A stretch of 64,000 nt of DNA from Chitinibacter bivalviorum (GCF_013403565.1 NZ_CP058627.1:2108001-2172000), one strand, 5' to 3'; positions 9,312-18,753 are shown, counted from the stretch's first letter. Made by a program: numbers and translations. The notes: generated by a model not told the origin, from the sequence alone.

Positions 9312-9881
9312 TTATGCCCCCGCCTTCACTTGTTTCAATTGAATCACGGGATAGCGCCACTTCCAGGTATTGACGTTTTCGCCCACGGTCACCATGTCGA
9401 TACAATCAACCGGACAAGGCGCAATGCATAATTCGCAGCCGGTACATTCACTTTCGATCACCGTGTGCAGATGTTTGGCCGCGCCAACAATCGCATCGAC
9501 TGGGCAAGCTTGAATGCAGAGCGTACAGCCGATGCAGATGTCTTCACGAATCACCGCCACCGCACGGGGTTTTTCCGCTGCGCCACCGCCGTCGTCAAAC
9601 GGCACAAAGTCTTTACCCAGTAACTCAGCTAGCTTGCGAATGCCATCTTCACCACCCGGTGGGCATTTATTTATTTCCGCATCTTCGTTGGCGATCGCCG
9701 TTGCATAGGGTTTACAGCCCGGAAAGCCACATTGACCACATTGCGTCTGCGGCAAAATCGCGTCGATTTTATCCACCAATGGGTCTTCATCGACTTTGTA
9801 TTTAATCGCGGCAAAGCCCAAAATTGCGCCCAAAATCAGCGCCAAGCCAGCCATCAAGGCCAGTGCTAGCAAGAAACTCAT
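9312..9881 (-). CDS. rnfB: Electron transport complex subunit RnfB/RsxB
   Basis: This is a 189-residue iron-sulfur subunit. One N-terminal membrane helix (residues 3-25) is followed by the cluster motif CGQCGFPGC near 48-56 and a two-cluster ferredoxin domain with [12 protein letters not shown] and [12 protein letters not shown]. It passes electrons between RnfC and the membrane subunits. Its start overlaps the rnfA stop by 4 bp. Confidence 0.96.
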   Translation of the reverse strand: MSFLLALALMAGLALILGAILGFAAIKYKVDEDPLVDKIDAILPQTQCGQCGFPGCKPYATAIANEDAEINKCPPGGEDGIRKLAELLGKDFVPFDDGGGAAEKPRAVAVIREDICIGCTLCIQACPVDAIVGAAKHLHTVIESECTGCELCIAPCPVDCIDMVTVGENVNTWKWRYPVIQLKQVKAGA

Positions 9882-10459
9882 TTCACCAACCCTGCAAAAC
9901 CCATAAATGCCAGACTCATCAAGCCTGCGGTAATAAACGCGGCAGGCGTTCCTTTAAAGGCCTGAGGAATATCAGCGCCTTCCAAACGCTCGCGCATCGC
10001 GGCAAATAAAATCAAAATGAGCGAAAAGCCCACCGCCGAACCAAAGCCAAACACCAGCGACTCGAGCAGATTATGCCGTGCCGTCGAGTTAATCAGCGGC
10101 ACACCCAATACGGCGCAATTGGTGGTAATCAGCGGCAGGTAAATCCCCAGCGCCTGATACAGCGCGGGGCTGGCTTTGTGAATAAACATCTCGGTAAATT
10201 GCACAATCGCCGCAATCACCACAATAAAGGCCAACGTGCGGAGGTATTCCAGATGCCAGACGATCAACAATTGGTCGATCATCCACGAGGTACCCGAAGC
10301 CAGTGTCAGCACAAAAGCGGTGGCCAGCCCCATGCCAATTGAAGCTTCGAGCTTTTTCGAGACGCCCATAAAGGGGCATAGCCCCAGAATACGCACCAAT
10401 ACGACGTTGTTGACCAATACTGCTCCGACTAATAGCAGTATGTAGTGACTAAAATCCAT
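9878..10459 (-). CDS. rnfA: Electron transport complex subunit RnfA/RsxA
   Basis: This is a 193-residue, six-helix membrane subunit and the first gene of the operon. [18 protein letters not shown] near residues 16-33 and [14 protein letters not shown] are family signatures. The ATG at 10459 ([13 protein letters not shown]) gives the normal family length; the frame to 10513 adds 18 residues without support. The promoter should lie in 10460-10590. Confidence 0.96.
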   Translation of the reverse strand: MDFSHYILLLVGAVLVNNVVLVRILGLCPFMGVSKKLEASIGMGLATAFVLTLASGTSWMIDQLLIVWHLEYLRTLAFIVVIAAIVQFTEMFIHKASPALYQALGIYLPLITTNCAVLGVPLINSTARHNLLESLVFGFGSAVGFSLILILFAAMRERLEGADIPQAFKGTPAAFITAGLMSLAFMGFAGLVK

Positions 10460-10590
10460 GAACTTGACCCCAGCGGGATAAAAATGGTCTTGGCGACGCA
10501 AAAAAGCCGCCAAATTGTGGCATGGGATCCATTGTAGCGATTGTTCCGCACCTGACCCCGAGCAAAATCAAAAAATAGCCATATTCTTCA

Positions 10591-10619
10591 AAGCCTTATC
10601 CATTTTACGGATAAGGCTT
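10591..10619. terminator. Perfect 11-bp stem-loop between pyrD and the rnf operon
   Basis: AAGCCTTATCC (10591-10601) and GGATAAGGCTT (10609-10619) pair perfectly around a 7-nt loop. On the minus strand, in the direction of pyrD transcription, a T-run follows only about 17 nt later, so this is either an imperfect pyrD terminator or a regulatory hairpin ahead of rnfA. Apart from it the 200-bp gap shows nothing distinct. Confidence 0.5.
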
Positions 10620-10659
10620 ATTTGCAATCTCGCAAAACCAGACTGCACAGCCACAGCAA

Positions 10660-11691
10660 TTAGCGGTTCGATTGCAGCTTGGCAATGGCATCTGCGCAAT
10701 CACTCACCAGATGCGGGCCTTCATAAATCAGCCCGCTATACACCTGCACCATCGCCGCACCCGCACGGATTTTCTCGACGGCATCATCACCATTCATAAT
10801 GCCGCCAACGCCAATAATCGGTAGCGCGCCATCCAGCACTTGCGACAACTCACGAATCACCGAGGTCGACTTAGCGCGCACTGGCTCACCCGACAAACCA
10901 CCCGCCTCTTGTCCGTGACGCAGGCTTTCAACCCCCGTGCGCGACAAAGTCGTATTGGTTGCGATAACACCATCGATGTGGTTTTCGATCAGCAAGCGGC
11001 CAATTTCCTGAATCTGGTTATTATCCAAATCGGGTGCAATTTTCACGGCAATCGGCACGTAGCGACCGTGCTGCTGCGCCAGCTTTTCTTGCTCAGCTTT
11101 TAATTGCGAGAGCAAACTGCCCAACTCATCGCCTTGCTGCAATTGACGTAGGTTTTTGGTATTGGGGCTAGAAATATTCACCGTCACATAGCTGGCCGCC
11201 GCATAGACTTTACGCAAGCCGATCAGATAATCATCTGCAGCCTTTTCTATGGGGGTATCTGCGTTTTTACCAATATTGATACCGAGTACACCGCGATACT
11301 GGCTACGGGCTACATTTTCCAGCAGATTATCCACGCCATCATTATTAAAGCCCATGCGGTTGATAATACCGCGCGCTTCGGGCAGGCGGAATAAACGCGG
11401 TTTGGGATTACCCGCTTGTGGGCGTGGCGTCACGGTACCAATTTCCAGCGAACCAAAGCCCAGCTCAGCCAGCATATCAATGTAATCGCCGTTTTTATCC
11501 AAACCTGCGGCCAGCCCAACTGGGTTGGCAAATTCAATCCCCATCACCGTGACCGGATTATTCGGCACAGTCGGCGTCAAAGAGCGTAAAAAGCCCAGGC
11601 TATTGAGTAAGCCCATGCCTTTGAACGCAGCATGATGCGCGCGCTCTGCATCCATCATAAACAGCAGCGGTTTTGCGAGTTGATATGCCAT
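10660..11691 (-). CDS. pyrD: Dihydroorotate dehydrogenase (quinone), class 2
   Basis: This is the membrane-associated flavoenzyme that oxidises dihydroorotate to orotate in pyrimidine synthesis and passes electrons to quinone. At 343 residues it has the class 2 length, including the N-terminal helical quinone-binding extension ([20 protein letters not shown]). [15 protein letters not shown] carries the catalytic serine typical of class 2, and [13 protein letters not shown] and [13 protein letters not shown] form the FMN phosphate site. Confidence 0.97.
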   Translation of the reverse strand: MAYQLAKPLLFMMDAERAHHAAFKGMGLLNSLGFLRSLTPTVPNNPVTVMGIEFANPVGLAAGLDKNGDYIDMLAELGFGSLEIGTVTPRPQAGNPKPRLFRLPEARGIINRMGFNNDGVDNLLENVARSQYRGVLGINIGKNADTPIEKAADDYLIGLRKVYAAASYVTVNISSPNTKNLRQLQQGDELGSLLSQLKAEQEKLAQQHGRYVPIAVKIAPDLDNNQIQEIGRLLIENHIDGVIATNTTLSRTGVESLRHGQEAGGLSGEPVRAKSTSVIRELSQVLDGALPIIGVGGIMNGDDAVEKIRAGAAMVQVYSGLIYEGPHLVSDCADAIAKLQSNR

Positions 11692-11800
11692 TTCTATGCC
11701 TTATTGGTACTTATTTTTTGGTCATGCCGGTGCAGCAAGCAGTGCACCAGATCAAATTAGATCGCCCCACGCGGCCATGGCAGCGCAGGGCTCATTGCAT

Positions 11801-12655
11801 TTAGCCTTTGCGATTGACGCAGGCGTCATAGGTATTTTGCATCAGCGTCGCCACGGTCATCAGGCCAACGCCACCTGGTACCGGCGTAATCCAGCTGGCA
11901 CGCTCTTTGGCTGCATCAAACTCGACATCGCCACACAATTTGCCGGTATCGAGGCGATTAATACCTACGTCGATCACGATCGCGCCCGGCTTAATCCATT
12001 CACCTTTAACAAAATTAGGAATCCCAACACCGGCCACCACCACATCAGCACCCGCCACTTTAGCCGCCAGATCTTTGGTTTTGCTGTGGCAAACGGTCAC
12101 TGTTGCACGCGCGAGCAACAACTCAAGCGCTTGCGGGCGGCCAACAATATTCGACGCGCCAATCACAACGGCATCTTTACCAACCAGATCAATGCCCGTT
12201 TTTTCCAGCAAAGTCATCACACCGCGTGGCGTGCAAGGGCGCAGCAAAGGCATTTTCAAAGTTAGACGGCCAATGTTATACGGGTGAAAGCCGTCCACAT
12301 CTTTGATTGGATCAATCAACTCAATCACTTTGTCGGCATCAATATGCTTGGGCAATGGCAACTGCACCAAAATGCCGTCGACATCATCGTTCTGATTGAG
12401 CTCGGCCACCAACTTCAGCACGTCTTCTTCGCTCGTCTCGGCGGGCAAATCATAGGCCAGCGAAGTAATACCAGCATTTTCACATTGGCGTTTTTTATTG
12501 CCGACGTACACTTGTGATGCAGGATCAGAGCCCACCAAAATCACCGCCAAGGCTGGTGCACGTTTGCCGGAAGCGACCCGCGCATCCACTTTGGCACGCA
12601 CTTCACGAACGATTTCTTGGGAAATGGCTTTACCATCAAGGATCTGGGCTGTCAT
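11801..12655 (-). CDS. folD: Bifunctional methylenetetrahydrofolate dehydrogenase/cyclohydrolase
   Basis: This is the one-carbon metabolism enzyme that interconverts 5,10-methylene-, methenyl- and 10-formyl-THF; it is 284 residues. Family signatures are [14 protein letters not shown] (with the active-site Lys), [12 protein letters not shown], the NADP-binding [12 protein letters not shown] and [11 protein letters not shown]. The ATG at 12655 has GGAG at a 9-nt spacing; the first six codons of the longer frame carry that ribosome-binding site and are unlikely to be coding. Confidence 0.97.
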   Translation of the reverse strand: MTAQILDGKAISQEIVREVRAKVDARVASGKRAPALAVILVGSDPASQVYVGNKKRQCENAGITSLAYDLPAETSEEDVLKLVAELNQNDDVDGILVQLPLPKHIDADKVIELIDPIKDVDGFHPYNIGRLTLKMPLLRPCTPRGVMTLLEKTGIDLVGKDAVVIGASNIVGRPQALELLLARATVTVCHSKTKDLAAKVAGADVVVAGVGIPNFVKGEWIKPGAIVIDVGINRLDTGKLCGDVEFDAAKERASWITPVPGGVGLMTVATLMQNTYDACVNRKG

Positions 12656-12745
12656 CGCGGCATACTCCGGCATATTTTCAAAAAAGCGATTTTCTCATTG
12701 ATCCACTTTTTTTGCACTTTTTACCGATTATTTTTGCAGATGGGG

Positions 12746-12774
12746 TTGACGACCTGCGAATCTATCCGTATAGT
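12746..12774 (+). promoter_or_regulatory. Sigma70-type promoter of the tRNA cluster
   Basis: TTGACG (12746-12751) and TATAGT (12769-12774) are separated by exactly 17 bp, 15 bp before the first tRNA, and followed by the G+C-rich discriminator (TCGGCC) usual for stable-RNA promoters. Confidence 0.8.
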
Positions 12775-12788
12775 TCGGCCTCTCTAGT

Positions 12789-12865
12789 CGGGGCGTAGCG
12801 CAGCCTGGTAGCGCACCTGTTTTGGGAACAGGTGGTCGTGAGTTCGAATCCCACCGCCCCGACCA
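12789..12865 (+). tRNA. tRNA-Pro (anticodon TGG)
   Basis: This is a 77-nt cloverleaf. The acceptor stem CGGGGCG/CGCCCCG is perfect, the anticodon loop TTTGGGA gives TGG, the T loop is TTCGAAT, and CCA is encoded at 12863-12865. Confidence 0.97.
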
Positions 12866-12887
12866 GAAATACAAAGCAATTTGTAGA

Positions 12888-12964
12888 GCTCCCGTAGCTC
12901 AACCGGATAGAGCAACGACCTTCTAAGTCGTAGGTTACAGGTTCGATTCCTGTCGGGTGCGCCA
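12888..12964 (+). tRNA. tRNA-Arg (anticodon TCT)
   Basis: This is a 77-nt cloverleaf with anticodon loop CTTCTAA (TCT), T loop TTCGATT and encoded CCA. The acceptor stem GCTCCCG/CGGGTGC contains one T-T mismatch at the third pair (12890), which is unusual and worth checking against relatives. Confidence 0.95.
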
Positions 12965-12998
12965 AGCATGCCGAGAAATATAGATTACAAAGTTTTGT

Positions 12999-13075
12999 GG
13001 TGGCTGTAGCTCAGTTGGTAGAGTCCAGGATTGTGATTCCTGTTGTCGTGGGTTCGAGCCCCATCAGCCACCCCA
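12999..13075 (+). tRNA. tRNA-His (anticodon GTG); integration site of the element
   Basis: The acceptor stem GTGGCTG/CAGCCAC has the extra G-1 (12999) opposite C73 that marks tRNA-His. The anticodon loop TTGTGAT gives GTG, and CCA is encoded. The 3' part from 13028 onward is repeated exactly at 27275-27325, so this half was supplied by the integrated element and the tRNA was rebuilt intact. Confidence 0.97.
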
Positions 13076-13078
13076 CAA
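13028..13078 (+). repeat. attL: 51-bp direct repeat, left copy (within tRNA-His)
   Basis: It runs from the anticodon arm (GGATTGTGATTCCTG) through the T arm, acceptor and CCA to CCCACAA. It is identical to 27275-27325 in the same orientation. The base before the repeat (A) differs from that before the right copy (G), and the sequences diverge again after 13078, which defines the limits. Confidence 0.92.
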
Positions 13079-13082
13079 AAGT

Positions 13083-13112
13083 AAAGGCCTCAGCGCATGC
13101 TGAGGCCTTTTT
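13083..13112 (+). terminator. Rho-independent terminator after tRNA-His, carried by the element
   Basis: A 12-bp perfect stem (AAAGGCCTCAGC, loop GCAT, GCTGAGGCCTTT) runs into TTTTT. It lies outside the direct repeat on the element side, so the element provides the 3' end of the tRNA transcript. Confidence 0.85.
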
Positions 13113-13132
13113 CATTTCTGGCGAAAAATCAC

Positions 13133-13152
13133 CAGTAGGCAAATAGTAGGCA
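13133..13152 (+). promoter_or_regulatory. Putative integrase arm-type sites, left end
   Basis: CAGTAGGCAAATAGTAGGCA contains two AGTAGGC copies 12 bp apart. The same arrangement occurs in the same orientation at 27138-27157 inside the right end, with only two differing bases. Paired short repeats near both att cores are typical arm sites of tyrosine integrases; this assignment is by analogy. Confidence 0.6.
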
Positions 13153-13249
13153 TCATAGCGGCAACCCAATGAGCCCCATACCCTTCACTTGCATCCTATT
13201 AGCACCGAATGAAACGCACACCACCCAAGTTCGTGAGAGAAAATGAGAG

Positions 13250-13437
13250 GCACGACACTCTTATCGAGTGTTTGCCATATCCGCAGGCAAGCAGTATCGC
13301 CCAACAGCGGACCGATGTGGGTTATGCATGGGCGTAACACAAAATGGCGAGGAAGCATCCATGGCCGCCTCCTCGATGGCTCCACACAGCCTTGGAACGA
13401 AAACCCCCTCTGAAATAGAGGGGGTTTTCGTTTATAT
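13250..13437 (+). ncRNA. Candidate structured small RNA near the left end
   Basis: Between attL and the KAP gene (13113-13649) there is no convincing gene. On the plus strand a series of hairpins is visible: ACACTC/GAGTGT (13255-13271), TTGCC/GGCAA (13272-13290), CGCCC/GGGCG (13298-13334) and CGAGGA/TCCTCG (13348-13375). A strong 14-bp stem follows (CGAAAACCCCCTCT/AGAGGGGGTTTTCG, 13398-13430), then TTTATAT, which looks like a terminator. No promoter was identified. The block at 13259-13278 recurs with two mismatches at 21075-21094. The rest of the gap shows nothing distinct. Confidence 0.35.
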
Positions 13438-13649
13438 GTCTTTATATAGCGATGCATCCCCGTAAATACGTGAACTCAACGTGAAGCCTTGTAGCTGCAT
13501 GACCAGCCCCTGCACCCAAACGGTGTGATAATATCAGAATAAAATTACTAAAAGCTGTCGAAATCAGAAACAATCCCTCCCTTGAGATTGGCATCACGTC
13601 TCAATGAAACAAACCACAATTGCGATAACTCAAACAAAAAGGGAAACAC

Positions 13650-15929
13650 ATGTTCGGACTCTTTAAAAAGAAGACCGCAAAAAAAGCCCCCCAACCAGAA
13701 ACGCGCAACGAAGATAAATTGGCTACTGAAACTCCATCCGAGGCCACACTTCAAGATCAATATATTGCAGACCAGCCGATTAACAGCAAAGCTGAAGATC
13801 GCTTCAATAGAGCATCATTCGCCACTCGAATAGCCGAGACCATCGCGACCCGAGCAGATCCATCAAGCATCGTTCTTGGTCTGTTTGGTCCATGGGGTGA
13901 TGGCAAGACTTCTGTGCTTGAAATGATGCAAGAAACTCTCCTGTCTTACCCAAACGCAATCGTAGTCCGTTTCAATCCTTGGCACTTTCAGAACGAGGAC
14001 CTATTGCTCAGAGGATTTTTTGCCACCCTTGCCGACGCAATGGGGCAGTCCCTCCCCAGCATGAAAGAAAAAGCAGGTGAACTTCTACAAAAATATGGGA
14101 GTGTACTTTCATTAGCATCCCTAACAGTTGGTGGCGTGGTGCAAATAACACCAGGGAATACCGCCAAAGATGTTGGTGAGGCTATGTCAAACGTTGGATT
14201 GGACGAGCTGAGAACGCGAATTGAGCGAATGCTGGATGAGGCCAGCAAACGCCTCATCATTCTGATTGATGATATTGATCGCCTAGACCGTGAAGAAACT
14301 CACGCCATTTTCAAACTGGTCAAATTATCCGCCAGCTTCCGACATACCTCGTACGTCCTAGCTTTTGATGACGTTGTTGTCTCTGCCGCACTAGGGGAAC
14401 GTTATGGAGCGGGAGGCTCACCTGCTGGCCGTGCTTTTCTTGAAAAAATTATTCAGGTGCCATTACATCTGCCACCAGTAGACGAAAATAGTCTACGGCA
14501 ACTCGCCCTAGAGGGCATCCAGAATGCTCTGAACCAAGCAGAGATCGAACTGACGCAACCTCAAGTAGACACCTTCGTTAGATACTTTGACGACGCCCTT
14601 TTACCACGACTTGAAACACCACGCCGAGCTAAGTTGCTCTCAAATGCATTAATGTTTGCACTCCCCATTCTCAAAGGCGAGGTCAATCCAGTTGATCTTA
14701 TGCTTATTGAGGGGATAAGGGTAATGTATCCCAACCTCTACACAGGCATCAGAGAGAATTCTGAGCTATTCCTTCGTGGCGAGCGCGAGCATCGCGGATC
14801 TCTTCAAGAGGCTGCTAGTCGAGTTAGCTCCCTCATTGAGCAAACGACTCCAGAACTAACCACAGATGAGCGAGCCACGGTGAAATCACGTCTTCTTGAG
14901 CCGCTCTTTCCACGCATTAGCAGCATGGGCTATGGCGGAGAATGGGATGAAATTTGGGGGGCAGAGCAAAAGGTATCTTCAAGCCAATATTTCAAGCGCT
15001 ACTTCACGTATAGCGTGCCGACAGGAGACATTCCTGATGCCCATATAACTATGCTTTGTGAAACCGCCCCAACCTCCTCAGATACTGAGAAACAAGCCCT
15101 GCTTGAAGCCTTTGCTGCACGGCAAGGCCTGCCGCGAGTAATTTCAAAGTTGCGTCAACGAGAGCAGTCTCTAACTCAAGCGCAGGCCTCCGCATTAATT
15201 ACAGCGTTTGCATTAAATGGAAACCTTCTTCCACGCGAGCGTGGCATGATGATTTTAGCTGATACACGGGCTAAAGCCGGAATGCTTATTGCAGGTCTTT
15301 TGCGACAAATACCTGCAGGAGAACTCCGACAAGCAGAAGCTGAGCGGGCTATTCGAATTGCACTCCCCGTCAGTTTTTCGATGGAGTGCATCAGATGGAT
15401 TCGCCACTACGAAGATAGCCCTCCAGAAAAAAGGGTGCTGGCTGATGAGGGTGAAGTGCCCCTACGAACCATCCTGACCACACGCATTGAAGAGGCCGAC
15501 ACAGAGTCGCCATTATTTATAGCGCACCCTAAAGACGCCACCTCACTGTACTGGCACTGGGCTAACGAAACATCGGCAGCCCATGTTCAGCAGCGACTGG
15601 AAGCTCTCTTCAGCGCAACCCCTGAACAGTTAGACGCTTTTTTAGCATGTTATGTAGGAGAAGCTTGGGGTATTGAGAGTGGCCTTCCAAGACCTGCCGA
15701 CTTTGAAAGAAGGCAGTACGACTTGGTATCGCAACTAATTCCTGCGGAACGCGTGGCCAGTAATTTGCGGCTTCGCTATGGTGCTGAGCTTGACTCGCCT
15801 CAACAATACCCCCCTGAGACAATGACGCAGTCTCGCCGCATCGCGCATCAATTCATGACAGTGCATCAGTGCGTAATACAGTTACAACAACCCGTGCAGG
15901 CCACCACAGAAAACGTGGTAGTTCGATGA
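13650..15929 (+). CDS. KAP-family P-loop NTPase
   Basis: This is a STAND-like KAP NTPase of 759 residues. Walker A is GPWGDGKTS (about residues 80-88), preceded by the KAP hallmark GLFGPWGDGKT, and Walker B is LIILIDDIDRLD (about 202-213). Between them lies the weakly hydrophobic insert expected of the family. KAP proteins such as PifA act in phage exclusion and several sit in defence islands, so a defence role here is likely but not shown. AAGGGA precedes the ATG. The C-terminal half has no domain I recognise. The broken exported-protein gene follows 84 bp downstream and may have been co-transcribed. Confidence 0.85.
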   Translation: MFGLFKKKTAKKAPQPETRNEDKLATETPSEATLQDQYIADQPINSKAEDRFNRASFATRIAETIATRADPSSIVLGLFGPWGDGKTSVLEMMQETLLSYPNAIVVRFNPWHFQNEDLLLRGFFATLADAMGQSLPSMKEKAGELLQKYGSVLSLASLTVGGVVQITPGNTAKDVGEAMSNVGLDELRTRIERMLDEASKRLIILIDDIDRLDREETHAIFKLVKLSASFRHTSYVLAFDDVVVSAALGERYGAGGSPAGRAFLEKIIQVPLHLPPVDENSLRQLALEGIQNALNQAEIELTQPQVDTFVRYFDDALLPRLETPRRAKLLSNALMFALPILKGEVNPVDLMLIEGIRVMYPNLYTGIRENSELFLRGEREHRGSLQEAASRVSSLIEQTTPELTTDERATVKSRLLEPLFPRISSMGYGGEWDEIWGAEQKVSSSQYFKRYFTYSVPTGDIPDAHITMLCETAPTSSDTEKQALLEAFAARQGLPRVISKLRQREQSLTQAQASALITAFALNGNLLPRERGMMILADTRAKAGMLIAGLLRQIPAGELRQAEAERAIRIALPVSFSMECIRWIRHYEDSPPEKRVLADEGEVPLRTILTTRIEEADTESPLFIAHPKDATSLYWHWANETSAAHVQQRLEALFSATPEQLDAFLACYVGEAWGIESGLPRPADFERRQYDLVSQLIPAERVASNLRLRYGAELDSPQQYPPETMTQSRRIAHQFMTVHQCVIQLQQPVQATTENVVVR

Positions 15930-16013
15930 CTTCGAGCAACAAATCAAATATTCGCTCAGACCGATGCCCTACAAGATTTCTACAACACAATTTAAACCTC
16001 GAACGGAACACAA

Positions 16014-17002
16014 ATGATTAAGAATATTGCAATTGGTCTTTTATTACTATCGAGTGTGTCATCGGCAAATGATGCGACAACTCCAGACGATTTAATGCAG
16101 TATGCCGATCTGAAATATGGATCAACAAACTCTTCTAGCAAGCGCGGAATAGAGATCAACGATGCATTCTCGTACTAGGATTACAATGCAAGACATATCG
16201 CAATTCTTGAAAAAATCAATAACTCCAACAATTTAATGGATGCGATTCATACATTGACTTTCAAAAGCTAAAAAATATCCAAACTGGAATATTTGGCCTA
16301 GATTTGATTGGACAGATAGCAACAGGTAATAGCCTGCTTGGGCTTAGCTCTGGATTTAGCGCCGCAGCATTTGGTATATTTTTGGTTTCAATGCCTACTG
16401 ATGCAATGAGCACAGGAATGAACGAAGCGTCAGCATTGCATTCAACTATCAACCCTAAAGCAATCCATGTAATTAAAGTTTGCGACTTCTTTGATGGTAA
16501 TGAAACGACAAATAAAACACTCGTTGAGCAAGTTAAATTTTTCGAGATTTTTAATAAATCTGGCGCAAAAATAGCAATGAATAATGCGAGAGCAGTCTGG
16601 AATGGGCAAAGTGGAACTAGATCACAGTCAAGTATCGCTGGCAAGTGGGGCTTCAAATATGAAATGGAAGGTGCAAAAGGGTTCGCCTGCGTGACATCTG
16701 TAGTTCGGGTTGGAAAAAATGCGCCATTATTTGAAGAAGGGGTTAGTAAACCCTTGGCAGCGGGCTTATGCTTCATGGCAGAAGCACCACAAGATAGAAT
16801 TGATACATACATTGCGGAAATTAAAAAAAATGTTGATGCTGACACCTATGTTATGTGGGTTCCCAAAGAAGGTGGAAAAAGAATTGCGTGGAAAAATGGG
16901 GTAACAATGGAGTTGCCATTATTTCCTGCTCCACGGATCGAGTTGGAGGCTGCCAAAAAAGCGGCTGAAGAAGCAAAAAAAACAGCTGACGCAAGTAAAT
17001 AA
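16014..17002 (+). pseudogene. Broken copy of the exported protein encoded at 22470-23474
   Basis: It starts with a good signal peptide (MIKNIAIGLLLLSSVSSAND) and follows the intact paralogue closely, but TAG at 16176-16178 replaces a phenylalanine codon of that paralogue, and a frameshift near 16241-16250 moves the rest into another frame. From 16250 the alignment resumes (YIDFQKLKNIQTGIFGLDLIGQ against YVDLEKFKNIQTGLFGVDLLGQ) and runs to the stop at 17002. Two independent lesions make read-through unlikely. The paralogues lie in inverted orientation within the element. Confidence 0.85.
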
Positions 17003-17427
17003 TGCAACTTGCGAAATCTTATTTAATTTATCCACCCAAACTCATCGCACGTAGCCACCTAACTTACCAATTTAGCCACCGCAAATCTTGGAGTGCAGCT
17101 CACGTTGATAGGCAAGTTTAAACTATGCAACAGGCAGCAGTCGGCAACAACCGACCTTTTGGCCTCGCGATTTTGGCTTCATTGAACGTCTGCAGTAGCT
17201 GCTATTGCAGACGTCCAGCCAGCTCCTCCCGCCTTCAGCAGTTCGGCCAAAGCGGTCGCGCATGTGGTTTTACTTTCACATCAGCCTTATTACTTTGCGT
17301 CAGCTTCATTGAGCGCCGTCAATGAGCTGACAGCTGAAGGTGGTCGGCCAAGAGCAGACTATTTGGCTAGTTGAGGGCAAGCCAAATGACTGCTGCAGGA
17401 ACGAATTTCTAGCCTAAAGTTAAATAA
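17003..17427. other. Non-coding, possibly degenerate stretch
   Basis: No credible gene is present; short frames have no support. It contains a 9-bp perfect hairpin, ACGTCTGCA (17186-17194) with TGCAGACGT (17206-17214), and several scattered copies of GCAG/CTGC and GGCCAA words that look like eroded repeat sequence. Confidence 0.4.
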
Positions 17428-17768
17428 CAATTTTCAACCAGAGTTAGCAGGCGTGGAAAATATGAATGGCCTGTATGGTTTTTTGCGGGGCTCTTTGCTT
17501 TACTGGGACTATCTAGTAACTTGATGAGGGTGAGTGGCCCGATTACTGCCCATAAATTGGTCGACTTTTCCGCGTTTATGGGGTTGTTAGCTTTAATTTT
17601 TGATATTGTCGCTTCGTTTCCCACAGGAAAAGCAGGTGTACGCGGAGCTATTTTTCAAAAAAAGAACAGCGAACATTGTTCTATATTAGCGTGTCCTTGT
17701 CGTTTGCTATCTTTGTCGCAAACATTTTGTATCTAGTTTTTGGTATTTGTATTTGCTCTAACAAGTAG
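17428..17768 (+). pseudogene. Small membrane protein split by a frameshift in an A7 run
   Basis: The frame from 17428 encodes two hydrophobic segments (VWFFAGLFALLGL and FMGLLALIFDIVASF). At A7 (17657-17663) it leaves the hydrophobic pattern. Reading on as if the run had eight A's restores a third membrane segment (YISVSLSFAIFVANILYLVF) ending at the TAG at 17766. There is no clear start codon before the first segment; TTG at 17521 begins after it. Explanations are a decayed gene, a sequencing indel in the homopolymer, or slippage during transcription or translation. I do not recognise the family. Confidence 0.45.
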
Positions 17769-17985
17769 TTTATGCCATTCACAATGGCTGTTTCTGAGTA
17801 GATAACAAGTGGTAGTCTGCCAAGAGCGGATAGTAAAGCGTGAGACTTTTATTGCAATCATTGAAGTCTTTATATAAAAATCAGAACAGCTGGATATCGG
17901 TTAATATGTAAGGGCTCATTCATTGGGATTAGGTCTCAATCAGCGATTTAACAGTTAGGGCATATATGACCTTACCAAATGAGCA

Positions 17986-18040
17986 TTGGACGATCATAGG
18001 CTCGAAATGTCTATTGCATCCAGGGTCGTCCAATTTCGAG
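17986..18040 (+). other. Interleaved inverted repeats able to form a pseudoknot
   Basis: TTGGACGA (17986-17993) pairs with TCGTCCAA (18026-18033), and CTCGAAAT (18001-18008) pairs with ATTTCGAG (18033-18040). The order is A-B-A'-B' with A' directly abutting B', which allows a pseudoknot with two stacked helices of 7-8 bp. It lies about 105 bp upstream of the membrane-protein gene at 18145. The rest of 17769-18144 is A+T-rich without recognisable features. Confidence 0.4.
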
Positions 18041-18144
18041 GTAATCTTTCTCTAAAAATCACAACATGCAAAACCATTTTTCTTGGCAAGACCAACATAA
18101 TTAATGTATAAATATAAATCTCCAACGCAGACCCAATTGATTAT

Positions 18145-18753
18145 ATGTTTATTCTTATAGCTATTTGTCATATGCTTCCAGTTATAATCATTGGGTTAAT
18201 TGGAAGTAGATTCTTAATATTATTGGGAGCTATTCTTGTTATCTTTGTAACCACAATAACAAGCAGCCCTGGATTTGTTGTTATAGACATAACTGCAACA
18301 ATGATTTCTGTTCTAATCGCATGGAAAATGGCTTCGTCAGAAATAGACACAAAAATCGCCAATTCAATATCTGCTGCAATTAAGTCAATGCAATCAGTAT
18401 TAAAGTTTTTTTCATCTCTTTATGTACTAGCGATAATTACGCCGCTTGCGTTGATGTTGTTATCAGGCCTAGGGGTCCCTATTGACGACATAGTGAGATA
18501 CGTTGGATTTAATAAACCAAAAGAAGTGACCTTTCTGAGTCACACCATTAAATATATAGGAAAAAATAACAATCACATTGGAGTTATTTCATTTCTTGAC
18601 AGCCACAACATAGAAAAAACCGTTGAGTCAACTACAGCAGATGACTGCAGTGACGAAATAGATAAGCAATCAATTTCTCGTGGCGACAAGGTCTTTATAA
18701 TAATTCACGGTAGTGGAAAATGCACGGTAACAAAAAATCAATCTACCTCATAG
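18145..18753 (+). CDS. Membrane protein of unknown function
   Basis: This is a 202-residue protein with an A+T-rich gene. The first 70 residues form three hydrophobic segments (starting MFILIAICHMLPVIIIGLIG), a fourth lies near residues 90-110 (LYVLAIITPLALMLLSGLGV), and a hydrophilic tail of about 90 residues follows, with two cysteines and the segment GDKVFIIIHGSGKC. No family is recognised and no clear ribosome-binding site is seen. It converges on the nucleotidyltransferase gene, overlapping its end by 16 bp. Confidence 0.55.
   Translation: MFILIAICHMLPVIIIGLIGSRFLILLGAILVIFVTTITSSPGFVVIDITATMISVLIAWKMASSEIDTKIANSISAAIKSMQSVLKFFSSLYVLAIITPLALMLLSGLGVPIDDIVRYVGFNKPKEVTFLSHTIKYIGKNNNHIGVISFLDSHNIEKTVESTTADDCSDEIDKQSISRGDKVFIIIHGSGKCTVTKNQSTS

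Noticed and set aside
11729..11748. Hairpin GGTGCA/TGCACC as folD terminator
   Set aside because: It lies upstream of the T-poor side on the minus strand; no T-run follows in the direction of folD transcription.
13185..13457. 90-codon minus-strand frame
   Set aside because: It overlaps the hairpins and terminator, has no ribosome-binding site, and its composition is not protein-like.
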